NCBI GenBank assembly: GCA_029781135.1 | Contig: JAKOXH010000059.1 | Coordinates: forward strand, 92,250-156,249 | Length of the DNA stretch: 64,000 nt | DNA from: Planctomycetota bacterium | GTDB taxonomy: Bacteria > Planctomycetota > Planctomycetia > Pirellulales > Lacipirellulaceae | Reading direction: 5' to 3' | Shown here: piece by piece, positions 31,992 through 39,783 of the stretch | Layout: each line of letters starts with the position of its first letter | Numbering within the stretch: position 1 is the stretch's first letter | Notes under the pieces: generated by a model | Told to the model about the DNA's origin: nothing | The model's database searches: none | The model's input: the letters and a program-made list of their open reading frames with translations, nothing else | Position numbers and translations under genes: made by a program

Positions 31992-33881
31992 ATGGGCTAT
32001 CGGACTCTACGCGACTGCATCGTCGATCTGGAACGTCACGGTCACCTCGTGCGCCTGGATGCGGAGGTCGATGCGCGTTTGGAAATCGCGGAGATTCAGC
32101 GGCGGGTGTATGCGGCGGGTGGGCCGGCGCTATTGTTTGCACGCGTTAAGGGCTGCCGATTCCCGGTCGCCTGCAACTTATTTGGTACGATCGAGCGGGC
32201 GCGGTTCATGTTCCGCGATACGCTCGAGCGAGTACGCCGGCTCATCGAGTTGCAGATCGAACCGACGGCCGGGTTTCGGCATCCGCTGCGATATGTGGGT
32301 GCGCCGCTGAGCGCCCTTTACACGCTGCCAAAATTCGTGCGGCGGGGCGATGTGATCGCAAATGAGACGACGATTTCGCAGTTGCCGCAACAGGTCAGTT
32401 GGCCGGCCGACGGGGGGGCCTTTATCACGTTGCCGCAAGTTTATACCGAGGACGTCCATCGGCCGGGCTGGAAAGGCTCGAACCTCGGCATGTACCGCGT
32501 GCAACTTTCGGGTGACCAGTATGAACGCGACCAGGAAATCGGGCTACATTATCAATTGCACCGTTCGATTGGTGTACATCATGCGGCCGCGATTCGGGCC
32601 GGCAAACCGTTTCGTGTGAACGTTTTTGTCGGTGGTTCGCCGGCCATGATGTTGGCGGCCGTGATGCCGCTGCCGGAAGGGATGAGTGAGCTCACGTTTG
32701 CCGGCGCGCTGGGCGGGCATCGCATCCGGATGCTGCCGCGAGCCGACGGCCTGCCCATTCACGCCGACACCGACTTCGCGATTTGCGGAACGGTCATTCC
32801 CGGTAAGTTGCTGCCCGAAGGGCCGTTCGGCGATCATCTGGGGTACTACAGTTTGCAGCATGATTTTCCAGTGCTGCGCGTTGAGCACGTGTACCACCGC
32901 AGCGACGCCGTCTGGCCGATCACGGTCGTGGGGCGACCGCCGCAGGAAGATACGATATTTGGCCAGCTCATTCATGAGCTTACGGGGCCGGTGATTCCGA
33001 CAGTGCTGGCCGGCGTTCATGGCGTGCATGCCGTGGATGCAGCGGGCGTCCATCCGCTGCTGTTGGCCATTGGCAGTGAACGGTACTTGCCGTTTCTCGA
33101 ATCGCCGCGGCCACAGGAATTGTTGACGCAAGCGAATGCAATCTTGGGTCAGGGGCAACTCTCGCTCGCGAAGTTCTTGCTGATTGCCAATCACGCGGAT
33201 GATCCGAAGCTGGATCTCAACGACGTCGCCGCGTTCCTACGCCACATTTTGCAGCGGGCCGATTGGACACGCGACCTGCACTTCCAAACGCAAACCACAA
33301 TCGACACGCTCGATTATTCGGGCAGCGGCTTCAACGCTGGTTCGAAAGTTGTGATTGCCGCCGTCGGTCCAGCCCGGTTTGCACTGGCGGCTGAACTGCC
33401 CGGCGACTTGCGATTGCCGGACGGGTTTCGCAACCCGCGTGTCGTGCTGCCGGGCGTACTGGCGGTGGAAGGGCCACCGCGTGAGAAACCGAGTTTCGAG
33501 CGCAATCCGAAATCCGCAATCCGAAATCCGAAATCATCAAATACGACAACGGCTGGCGACATCGAACGGTTCTGCTCGGCATACAAATCGGACGCGCCAA
33601 TCTCGCGGTTCCGTTGGATCGTGGTGGTGGACGACAGCCAATTTGTTGCCGAGTCGCTACGCAACTTTTTGTGGGTAACGTTCACACGCTCGAATCCGGC
33701 GGCGGACATCCAGGGTATCGACGCGTTCATTGAAGAAAAGCATTGGGGGTGCCGGGGGCCGCTCGTGATCGATGCTCGACTCAAACCACACCACGCGCCG
33801 CCGCTGGTGGAAGATCTCGATGTCTCGCGGCGCGTGGACGAACTGGCGGCCCTAGGCGGCCCGCTGCATGGGATCATTTGA
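31992..33881 (+). CDS. UbiD family decarboxylase (prenyl-FMN dependent type)
   Basis: 629 residues. UbiD enzymes reversibly decarboxylate aromatic or alpha,beta-unsaturated acids using prenylated FMN; in respiratory quinone synthesis this is 3-polyprenyl-4-hydroxybenzoate. Seen here: RTLRDCIVDLERHGHLVRL at the start, the cofactor-binding SNLGMYRVQLSGDQYERDQE, IHYQ-like HYQLHRSIGVHH, and the catalytic Glu block LLPEGPFGDHLGYYSL. The protein is longer than E. coli UbiD (about 500), with a C-terminal extension. Residues about 503-515 are an Asn-Pro-Lys-Ser/Ala-Ile-Arg repeat encoded by an inserted tandem repeat. A UbiA gene lies at 50.6 kb, not adjacent, and no UbiX-like flavin prenyltransferase is in the window. 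Confidence 0.9.
   Translation: MGYRTLRDCIVDLERHGHLVRLDAEVDARLEIAEIQRRVYAAGGPALLFARVKGCRFPVACNLFGTIERARFMFRDTLERVRRLIELQIEPTAGFRHPLRYVGAPLSALYTLPKFVRRGDVIANETTISQLPQQVSWPADGGAFITLPQVYTEDVHRPGWKGSNLGMYRVQLSGDQYERDQEIGLHYQLHRSIGVHHAAAIRAGKPFRVNVFVGGSPAMMLAAVMPLPEGMSELTFAGALGGHRIRMLPRADGLPIHADTDFAICGTVIPGKLLPEGPFGDHLGYYSLQHDFPVLRVEHVYHRSDAVWPITVVGRPPQEDTIFGQLIHELTGPVIPTVLAGVHGVHAVDAAGVHPLLLAIGSERYLPFLESPRPQELLTQANAILGQGQLSLAKFLLIANHADDPKLDLNDVAAFLRHILQRADWTRDLHFQTQTTIDTLDYSGSGFNAGSKVVIAAVGPARFALAAELPGDLRLPDGFRNPRVVLPGVLAVEGPPREKPSFERNPKSAIRNPKSSNTTTAGDIERFCSAYKSDAPISRFRWIVVVDDSQFVAESLRNFLWVTFTRSNPAADIQGIDAFIEEKHWGCRGPLVIDARLKPHHAPPLVEDLDVSRRVDELAALGGPLHGII
33502..33536 (+). repeat. AATCCGAAATCCGC tandem repeat inside the ubiD-like gene
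   Basis: Four units of (G/A)CAATCC or GAAATCC run in frame and encode NPKSAIRNPKS. It lies between conserved regions of the protein, in a probable surface linker. Confidence 0.85.
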
Positions 33882-33908
33882 GCGCGGTGTGAGGTGGCGT
33901 CGTTGCAC

Positions 33909-34003
33909 GTAGGTCAGGCTTTAGCCTGACCATTGAAAAGACTCTATCGGTCAGGCTGAAGCCTGACCTACTTCGCGGGCTGAAGCCTGACCTACTTCGC
34001 GGG
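33909..34003. repeat. GTAGGTCAGGCT/AGCCTGACCTAC palindromic cluster
   Basis: GTAGGTCAGGCTTTAGCCTGAC is itself a hairpin and faces GGTCAGGCTGAAGCCTGACC plus TACTTCGCGGG. The unit GCTGAAGCCTGACCTACTTC then repeats directly at 33979-33998. Lies between ubiD-like and prepilin-peptidase-like genes. Confidence 0.8.
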
Positions 34004-34027
34004 GTCTAAATGTCGTAAACTCGCAGC

Positions 34028-34387
34028 ATGGCATTTTGGATTCTGCAGCTTGCAATGTCCTTCCGCACGACCGACCGCATGCTCACGAGCGGTTTGTGGT
34101 GGATTGCGATTCTTTGGCTGGGGATGTTCGGCGGGGCGGTGGGCAGCTTTCTCACGGTGGTGTGGGACCGGCTGGGCACGGGCGAGGGCTTCGTCGTGCC
34201 GCGTTCGCGATGCCCGGAGTGTGACCATTTGATCCGCTGGTACCACAATGTGCCGGTGGTGGGCTGGCTGCTGTTGGGTGGCCGGTGCTACGATTGCGGC
34301 AGCCGTATCCCGGTGAAACACCCGCTGATTGAACTGGCGTTTGCCTTGCTATTCATCCTAGCTGGCATGGCGACGCCCTGGCTATGA
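34028..34387 (+). CDS. prepilin peptidase N-terminal domain only (PilD/A24-type)
   Basis: 119 residues. It matches the N-terminal domain of prepilin peptidases: VGSFLTVVWDRL, then CPECDHLIRWYHNVPVVGWLLLGGRCYDCG with the two zinc-type CxxC pairs, then HPLIELAFALLF as a membrane helix. In full enzymes this half carries the prepilin N-methyltransferase function. The following A24 aspartyl protease domain with its GxGD motif is absent; the frame stops 14 bases before a palindromic repeat at 34401. It may be a truncation or a stand-alone variant. Starts at 34055 or 34079 are also possible. Relevant because a pilus-type locus lies 7 kb away. Confidence 0.8.
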   Translation: MAFWILQLAMSFRTTDRMLTSGLWWIAILWLGMFGGAVGSFLTVVWDRLGTGEGFVVPRSRCPECDHLIRWYHNVPVVGWLLLGGRCYDCGSRIPVKHPLIELAFALLFILAGMATPWL

Positions 34388-34400
34388 AATAGAGGAAGCC

Positions 34401-34461
34401 GTAGGGTGGGCACCGCCCACCAATTTGGAAATGAACTTTTGGTGGGCGATGCCCACGCTAC
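34401..34461. repeat. GTAGGGTGGGCACCGCCCACC palindromic element
   Basis: GGTGGGCACCGCCCACCAA at the left and TTGGTGGGCGATGCCCACGC then TAC at the right: each arm is a hairpin and the two are inverted relative to each other. It is 61 bases long, between the truncated prepilin peptidase gene and the LOG gene. Confidence 0.8.
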
Positions 34462-34476
34462 ACGGAATTTGATTCG

Positions 34477-35466
34477 ATGACGAAACGCAATCAACCGCGG
34501 CATGACAAAGCCACACCGGCGATCAAGGATCCGACGCGCAAGATCGGGCCGGGATTCGAAGCAAAGTTCGCTAAACCGACGGGCACGGGCGGACCGGAAC
34601 GGGCGGAGGACTTGCAAACGCCGCCGGTTGGAGACGAAGTCGCCGCTAATCGCATGGCAATCTTGAAGTCGCCCAGTTATCAGCTGGCCGAATTGGATAT
34701 CGACTTCTTGGGGCGGAAAGAAAATCGCCCGCTGCGTATGCAGCTTGAGCTATTGAAGACGGAAACGCTGCTCCGCGAACATCAGATCGACTCCACCGTG
34801 GTGGTCTTTGGCGGCACGCAAATCATGCCGCGCGAACAGGCCGAGGCCGTGCTGCGCGAGGCCAAACTAAATGCGGAGCGGGCGCCGCGCGATCATCGCG
34901 TGCAGCGGGCGCTCCAGCGGGCCGAGCGGATCATGGCCAAGAGCCATTATTACGATGAAGCCCGCGAGTTTAGCCGACTGGTGTCCACGTCGAAGCAGGT
35001 GGATGGCCATCCCAAGCTCGTGGTGATGACGGGTGGCGGGCCGGGCGTGATGGAAGCGGCGAACCGCGGGGCATTCGAAGCCGGCGCCAAAAGCATTGGC
35101 CTCAACATCGATCTGCCGCACGAGCAGGAGCCGAACCCGTACATCACGCCAGACTTGTGCTTTCAGTTCCACTATTTTGCGATGCGGAAGTTTCACTTCG
35201 TTTTGCGGGCGGCGGCGCTTGTGGTGTTTCCCGGCGGCTTCGGCACGCTCGATGAGCTTTTCGACTGCCTGTGTCTGCGGCAAACGCGGCGAATGCAACA
35301 GATTCCCATCATTCTTTACGGCCGCAAGTATTGGGACGGTGTGATCAATTTCGATTTCCTTACCGATGAAGGCGTTATTGATGACGAGGACCTAAAACTT
35401 ATCGACTACGTCGAGACACCGCAGCAGGCTTGGGACATCATCGCCAAGTTTCACCGGTTGGTGTAA
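34477..35466 (+). CDS. LOG family protein (TIGR00730-like nucleotide phosphoribohydrolase fold)
   Basis: 329 residues, cytosolic. Family motifs are GGGPGVMEAANRGAFEAGA and PGGFGTLDELFD, the latter with the catalytic Glu and Arg context typical of LOG proteins. These cleave nucleoside 5'-monophosphates to base plus ribose 5-phosphate (cytokinin activation in plants, nucleotide turnover in bacteria). Older annotations call such proteins lysine decarboxylases, which is incorrect for this motif set. The N-terminal 100 residues are an extra, charged extension compared with the 190-residue core family, as in the larger LOG subtype. ATG at 34477 follows the palindrome by 15 bases. Confidence 0.85.
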   Translation: MTKRNQPRHDKATPAIKDPTRKIGPGFEAKFAKPTGTGGPERAEDLQTPPVGDEVAANRMAILKSPSYQLAELDIDFLGRKENRPLRMQLELLKTETLLREHQIDSTVVVFGGTQIMPREQAEAVLREAKLNAERAPRDHRVQRALQRAERIMAKSHYYDEAREFSRLVSTSKQVDGHPKLVVMTGGGPGVMEAANRGAFEAGAKSIGLNIDLPHEQEPNPYITPDLCFQFHYFAMRKFHFVLRAAALVVFPGGFGTLDELFDCLCLRQTRRMQQIPIILYGRKYWDGVINFDFLTDEGVIDDEDLKLIDYVETPQQAWDIIAKFHRLV

Positions 35467-35485
35467 GTTTGGCGATTTTTTTGAG

Positions 35486-35514
35486 TTAGCCCCCGGTCAT
35501 TGACCGGGGGCTAA
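35486..35514. repeat. TTAGCCCCCGGTCA perfect palindrome
   Basis: 14-base arms TTAGCCCCCGGTCA and TGACCGGGGGCTAA around one base. On the plus strand it begins 19 bases after the LOG stop and could terminate transcription, though no T-run follows. A related half occurs at 31205-31224. Confidence 0.85.
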
Positions 35515-35553
35515 ATGTCTCTTGTTCGCAACATCAGTCCATCAAAAAACGTG

Positions 35554-36300
35554 ATGCCAACTGCCGAACAACCCGCTGCTATCGTTACCGGCGGAGCGAT
35601 CCGCGTCGGCGCGGCAATCGCGCGTGAGTTGGCGGCCAACGGATATCGCGTTGCCGTTCATGCGAATACCTCACTGGATCGTGCCCAGGAACTCGTCGCT
35701 GAATTGAAGGCTGCTGGCCATGAGGCGGTGGCATTCGGCGCCGACTTGCGCGATGAAGACGCCACACGGGCGATGATCGACCGCGTCCACCGCCACTTTG
35801 GCCGGCTCGATGCGCTAGTGAACAGCGCCGCCGTGTGGTCGCCGACGCCGCTCGCAATGGTCGCGGCCGATGATCTGCGGCGGTTTTTCGAAATCAACAC
35901 CGTCGCCACGTTCATCTGCTGCCAGCACGCAGGCGAAATCATGCAGCAGCAGGAAGCGGGCGGCGCGATCGTGAACATCGGCGATTGGGCGGTCGAACGG
36001 CCGTATCGAGACTATAGCGCCTACTTCGCTTCGAAGGGCTCTATTCCAGCACTCACCCGCGTGTTTGCGGTGGAACTCGCGCCAAACGTGCGCGTGAACG
36101 CCGTGCTTCCAGGGCCGGTGATGTTGCCGGAGAGCGTTTCCGAAGCCGAGCGACGGCGGGCGATTGCCGGCACGCTGCTCCGCCGTGCGGGTAAGTCAGT
36201 GAATGTGGCCCAGGCCGTCGTGGCCTTGCTCAACAACGATTTCATTACGGGGGTCTGCCTGCCCGTCGATGGTGGCCGAACGTTGGGTGAAACGACCTGA
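35554..36300 (+). CDS. short-chain dehydrogenase/reductase (pteridine-reductase-like)
   Basis: 248 residues, NAD(P)-dependent Rossmann enzyme. The cofactor motif is TGGAIRVGAAIARELA, close to the TGxxxRIG variant of FolM/pteridine reductases rather than the common TGxxxGIG. NSAAVW corresponds to the NNAG block, and the catalytic Tyr/Lys are in YSAYFASKGS. LPGPVMLPE and the C-terminal DFITGVCLPVDGGRTL are typical. Substrate is not determinable; a dihydropteridine or dihydrofolate is the best guess from the cofactor motif. The ATG at 35515 directly abuts the palindrome, so ATG at 35554 before MPTAEQP is preferred, with modest certainty. Confidence 0.85.
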   Translation: MPTAEQPAAIVTGGAIRVGAAIARELAANGYRVAVHANTSLDRAQELVAELKAAGHEAVAFGADLRDEDATRAMIDRVHRHFGRLDALVNSAAVWSPTPLAMVAADDLRRFFEINTVATFICCQHAGEIMQQQEAGGAIVNIGDWAVERPYRDYSAYFASKGSIPALTRVFAVELAPNVRVNAVLPGPVMLPESVSEAERRRAIAGTLLRRAGKSVNVAQAVVALLNNDFITGVCLPVDGGRTLGETT

Positions 36301-36313
36301 TGCCTTCTCGTAG

Positions 36314-36381
36314 CCGAATTCGCAAGAATTCGGAAATGGACCGGGACGGGTGGCTGGGGTCGAGCGGAGCGAGCCCCAGCA
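36314..36381 (+). repeat. two hairpins after the SDR gene
   Basis: CCGAATTCGCAAGAATTCGG has 8-base perfect arms and a GCAA tetraloop. GGCTGGGGTCGAGC and GCGAGCCCCAGC pair next, followed by ACTTTT. The second could serve as terminator for the SDR gene. Confidence 0.6.
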
Positions 36382-36489
36382 CTTTTCCCATTGACCAACC
36401 TGCCCGCGGCACATCCAATCTTGTCGCCGCGCTAGTTTGTTCGGTATAGTAAACGCCTGTTTACTATTTGCGAGATGTGACGGATTGGC

Positions 36490-36562
36490 TGTGGGAGGCC
36501 TCTCTGAGGCCGATGGGGTGTTCCATTGGATCGCGTCATCGGCGTCGGAGACGCCTCCCACA
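36490..36562. repeat. 73-base GTGGGAGGC element, copy 1
   Basis: TGTGGGAGGCCTCTCTGAGG and GGCGTCGGAGACGCCTCCCA bracket a variable core. Ends are inverted repeats, and each end is itself a small hairpin (GAGGCCTCTCTGAGGCC, GGCGTCGGAGACGCC). Sister copies: 44492-44563, 50128-50200, 52365-52438. Confidence 0.85.
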
Positions 36563-36625
36563 AGATTTTTCAGAGTGTATTGTCTTCAATACTTGGTCAC
36601 ACGCGCACTTGGCAAGGAGCCAATC

Positions 36626-39040
36626 ATGGATGTCTCGGCATTACTCCAACGGATTCAATCGCGTCCCGATTACGGCGGCCAGTTACAACATGTCGAAGTG
36701 CTGCCCGAGCGATCGGGACGCTTTGCCGTGCCCGCGCGGCCGCTGCCTGAGCCATTAGTGCGCCTGCTAGCGGCACGTGGCATCGAACAGCTCTATTGTC
36801 ACCAGGTCGCGGCGCTCGAGGCGGCCCGTGCGCGGCAAGACCTCGTCGTCGTTACGGGCACGGCCAGTGGAAAAACACTCTGCTACAACTTGCCGATCAT
36901 CGAATCGGCGTTGGCCGAGGGCGGCCGTGCGCTTTATCTGTTTCCCACCAAGGCACTTGCTCAAGATCAATTGAAAGGGCTGCTAGACCTCGTCGCTACT
37001 GATGAGGAAGTCGCCCGCGCGGTTCGCCCCGGAGTGTACGACGGCGATACGCCCACCGCCCAGCGGCGGCGGATTCGCGGCGAAGCGAATCTTGTGCTCT
37101 CGAACCCCGATATGCTGCACGCGGCCGTGTTGCCGTACCATCCGAAATGGGCGACGTTTTTCTCCGAACTGCGATTTGTGGTCGTGGACGAAGTCCACAC
37201 GTATCGTGGGATTCTTGGTGCGCACGTTTCGGCGGTGCTACGGCGGTTGATGCGCGTGTGCGAGCACTACGGCTCGCGGCCCGTCTTCTTGGCTGCCAGT
37301 GCCACGATTGCGAACCCGGGGGAACTCACGTCGCGCCTGCTTGGCCGCGATGTGACCGTGATCGATGACGATGGCTCACCGCGTGGCCGAAAATACTTTG
37401 CGCTGTGGAATCCATCGCCACTTGGCAAGGATTCGCTCGCTCGGCGAAGTGCCAACGACGACGCAGTGACATGGCTGGTCGAGGCGTTGAAAGCAGGCGG
37501 TCAAGCATTGGCCTTCACCCGCACGCGGCAGGCGGCGGAATTGATCCATCGTTACTCCCGTGAAGAGCTAGCGGCCGAGGATTCGCCACTGGCCGATAAA
37601 GTGCGGGCGTACCGCGGCGGCTATTTGCCGAATGAACGCCGGCAGATCGAGCAGGATTTGTTTAGCGGCAACCTGCGGGGCGTCGCGGCGACCAATGCGC
37701 TGGAGCTCGGAATCGATATCGGTACGCTCGATGTCGCGTTGCTCGTCAATTACCCGGGCACGATTGCCAGCAGTTGGCAGCAGGCCGGTCGCAGTGGCCG
37801 TCGGCACGATGAGAGCCTGGCGGTGCTACTCGCGGGGAACGACCCCGTCGACCAATACTTGCTGCGGCATCCGGAATATTTTTTCTCACAGTCGCCCGAA
37901 CATGCGGTGGTCGATCCCGATAACCCCTACGTGTTGGCGAAGCATCTGCCGGCCGCGGCGTTCGAGTTGCCATTAAAACCAGAGGATGATTTGGAGCGCT
38001 TTGGTCCGCTCGCGCCGCCCATTGTGGGTGCGCTCAACGATCAAGGTGTCATCGCGAACGTGAAGGAACAATACTACTTTGCCGGCGGCCAAAACCCGGC
38101 GGTCGGCGTCAGCCTGCGTCACATGAGCGACAACACGTTCAGCATCGTCCTGATCGAAAGCGGCAATCATCACCAGCGAGCCGGGGCGTCCCCGCCCCCG
38201 GCCCGTGGTTTCACCGACCACACTGTCATCGCCAATGTCGACGCCATCAGCGCCCCCGAACTGGTATATCCCGAAGCTGTTTACCTGCACAACGGCGAAA
38301 CTTATCTGGTCCGCGAGTTGGATCTGCTGGGCAAAGTCGCCTACATTGAACGCCGCGAGACGGATTACTACACCCAGGCGGTGCTCGAAAGCAATGTGCG
38401 CATCACCGGCGAGCGTGCGACGAACCCTGGTTTCCAGCGCTCGATGTTGGGGTATGGCGATGTCGATGTCGCCTGGCAGACCGTGGCGTTCAAGAAGATC
38501 AAATTCGCGACGCGAGAGAACATTGGTTTGGGGCCGGTGAACATTCCGGCCCAAAATCTGCAAACGACCGCCGTCTGGCTGACCCCAGATGACGCCACAC
38601 GCGCGGAGATGAAGGCGGCCGGCATGCGAGCGAGTGAAGGCGTGGTCGGTCTACGAAATTTGGCCGTGGTTGCCTTGCCGCTGGTGGCGATGTGCGATAG
38701 CCGCGACCTCGGTGGCGTGGTCGATAGCAAGAACTTGGGCCACACCACGATGATTCTCTATGACCGCTATCCCGGCGGCCTGGGTTATAGTGAACGCGGT
38801 TTTGCCAACATGGCCCAACTGCTCGACATCTGCCTCGAAATGGTTCGCGATTGCCCCTGCGACGACGGCTGTCCCAGTTGCGTCGGTTTGCCGAATCTGC
38901 GGCCCGCCATCCACAGCGACCCGGACCTCACCCGCGGCCACCCGATACCGGACAAAGTCGCCACCATTCGGCTGCTGGAGTTGCTCACTGGTGCCGCCGC
39001 GACTCGGCCCGCTGCCGCTGCCGCGGTACTCCAAGCTTGA
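36626..39040 (+). CDS. DEAD/DEAH helicase of the MrfA/YprA type
   Basis: 804 residues. Superfamily 2 helicase core: Walker A VTGTASGKTLCYNLP (about 76-90), motif II VVDEVHTY, motif III ASATIANP, motif VI QQAGRSGRR. The C-terminal DUF1998-type module ends in a Cys4 cluster CPCDDGCPSCVG, typical of MrfA, which in Bacillus works with the MrfB exonuclease in repair of mitomycin-type DNA lesions. GGCAAGGAGCC at 36611-36621 sets the ATG at 36626, giving MDVSALLQ. No MrfB-like gene is next to it. Two Ala-rich C-terminal residues runs are unremarkable. Confidence 0.88.
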   Translation: MDVSALLQRIQSRPDYGGQLQHVEVLPERSGRFAVPARPLPEPLVRLLAARGIEQLYCHQVAALEAARARQDLVVVTGTASGKTLCYNLPIIESALAEGGRALYLFPTKALAQDQLKGLLDLVATDEEVARAVRPGVYDGDTPTAQRRRIRGEANLVLSNPDMLHAAVLPYHPKWATFFSELRFVVVDEVHTYRGILGAHVSAVLRRLMRVCEHYGSRPVFLAASATIANPGELTSRLLGRDVTVIDDDGSPRGRKYFALWNPSPLGKDSLARRSANDDAVTWLVEALKAGGQALAFTRTRQAAELIHRYSREELAAEDSPLADKVRAYRGGYLPNERRQIEQDLFSGNLRGVAATNALELGIDIGTLDVALLVNYPGTIASSWQQAGRSGRRHDESLAVLLAGNDPVDQYLLRHPEYFFSQSPEHAVVDPDNPYVLAKHLPAAAFELPLKPEDDLERFGPLAPPIVGALNDQGVIANVKEQYYFAGGQNPAVGVSLRHMSDNTFSIVLIESGNHHQRAGASPPPARGFTDHTVIANVDAISAPELVYPEAVYLHNGETYLVRELDLLGKVAYIERRETDYYTQAVLESNVRITGERATNPGFQRSMLGYGDVDVAWQTVAFKKIKFATRENIGLGPVNIPAQNLQTTAVWLTPDDATRAEMKAAGMRASEGVVGLRNLAVVALPLVAMCDSRDLGGVVDSKNLGHTTMILYDRYPGGLGYSERGFANMAQLLDICLEMVRDCPCDDGCPSCVGLPNLRPAIHSDPDLTRGHPIPDKVATIRLLELLTGAAATRPAAAAAVLQA

Positions 39041-39106
39041 TTTTGGCGAAATTCCAGTAGCGCGGTATGATGCAAGTAGGACATCACGTGGTTGGGGAGA
39101 TGAGTC

Positions 39107-39727
39107 ATGTCGCTGTTAGTGTTGGATCAGGAGCTTGCGCGAGAACTCCGCGCCGATCGCAAGGCCCGTGGTATCGACCGGCATGATGAAGTGTGGGAGG
39201 GTGTTTACGTGATGTCGCCAATGGCAGACGATTCGCATCAAAGGATCGTTTCAAAACTCACCTACGTGTTCGAGCAAGTCATCGGGGAAACGGGGCTGGG
39301 CGATGTGCGTCCAGGTATCAACGTCAGCGATCGCATCGCACGGTGGAAGAAGAACTTTCGCTCGCCAGATGTCGTCGTGATTCTCAAGGGCAGCGCGGCC
39401 GAAAATCACGGCACGTTCTGGACCGGCCCGCTCGACTTTGTTGTGGAAGTGATCAGCCCGGGAGATCGGAGTCGCAAGAAGCTGCCGTTCTACTCGAAAA
39501 TTGGCGTCCGCGAGGCATTGTTCATTGAACGCAATCCGTGGCAACTCCGACTCTATCGCCACGACGGTTCAAAACTTCAGCTTGTTGGGCAGTGCGAGGC
39601 CGTGAACGCTCCATCGATGGATAGCGAAGTGCTGCCTTTCTCCTTCGGCTTGGCGGCGGCGGACGATCATGATCGTCCGTTGGTCTTGCTAACCCACCAG
39701 GCCGATGGTCGCACGTGGCGGGCATAA
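39107..39727 (+). CDS. Uma2 family (DUF820) putative nuclease
   Basis: 206 residues with a PD-(D/E)xK-like fold. Signature features are DEVWEGVYVMSP near residue 27, FRSPDVVVILKG with the catalytic Asp, and VVEVISPGDRSRKKLPFYSK with the ExxxxxxxxxK pattern, then GVREALFIERNPWQLRLYR. Uma2 proteins are abundant in cyanobacteria and planctomycetes and their biological role is unclear. It follows the helicase by 66 bases on the same strand; no partner is apparent. GGGGAGATGAGTC precedes the ATG. Confidence 0.85.
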   Translation: MSLLVLDQELARELRADRKARGIDRHDEVWEGVYVMSPMADDSHQRIVSKLTYVFEQVIGETGLGDVRPGINVSDRIARWKKNFRSPDVVVILKGSAAENHGTFWTGPLDFVVEVISPGDRSRKKLPFYSKIGVREALFIERNPWQLRLYRHDGSKLQLVGQCEAVNAPSMDSEVLPFSFGLAAADDHDRPLVLLTHQADGRTWRA

Positions 39728-39753
39728 GGGCCTTTACAGGTGTTCTTTCCGCC

Positions 39754-39783
39754 GAGGTGGCCAGCCTCAGTCTGGCGTGTTCG
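39754..39783. repeat. GAGGTGGCCAGCCTC...GAACACGCC element, kinase end
   Basis: The complement contains GAACACGCCAGAC, also found in plus orientation at 43092-43104, so the two copies face each other around the kinase-sigma pair. The stop codon and last four codons of the kinase lie inside this copy. Confidence 0.55.

Larger units (their letters stand above)
36301..36625. other. 325-base intergenic region with three palindromes
   Basis: Holds an 8-base hairpin CCGAATTC-GCAA-GAATTCGG (36314-36333), a GCTGGGG/CCCCAGC hairpin (36352-36380) and a copy of the 73-base GTGGGAGGC element (36490-36562). A frame open from 36437 into the helicase gene runs through this last element and is not used as the start. 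Confidence 0.7.
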
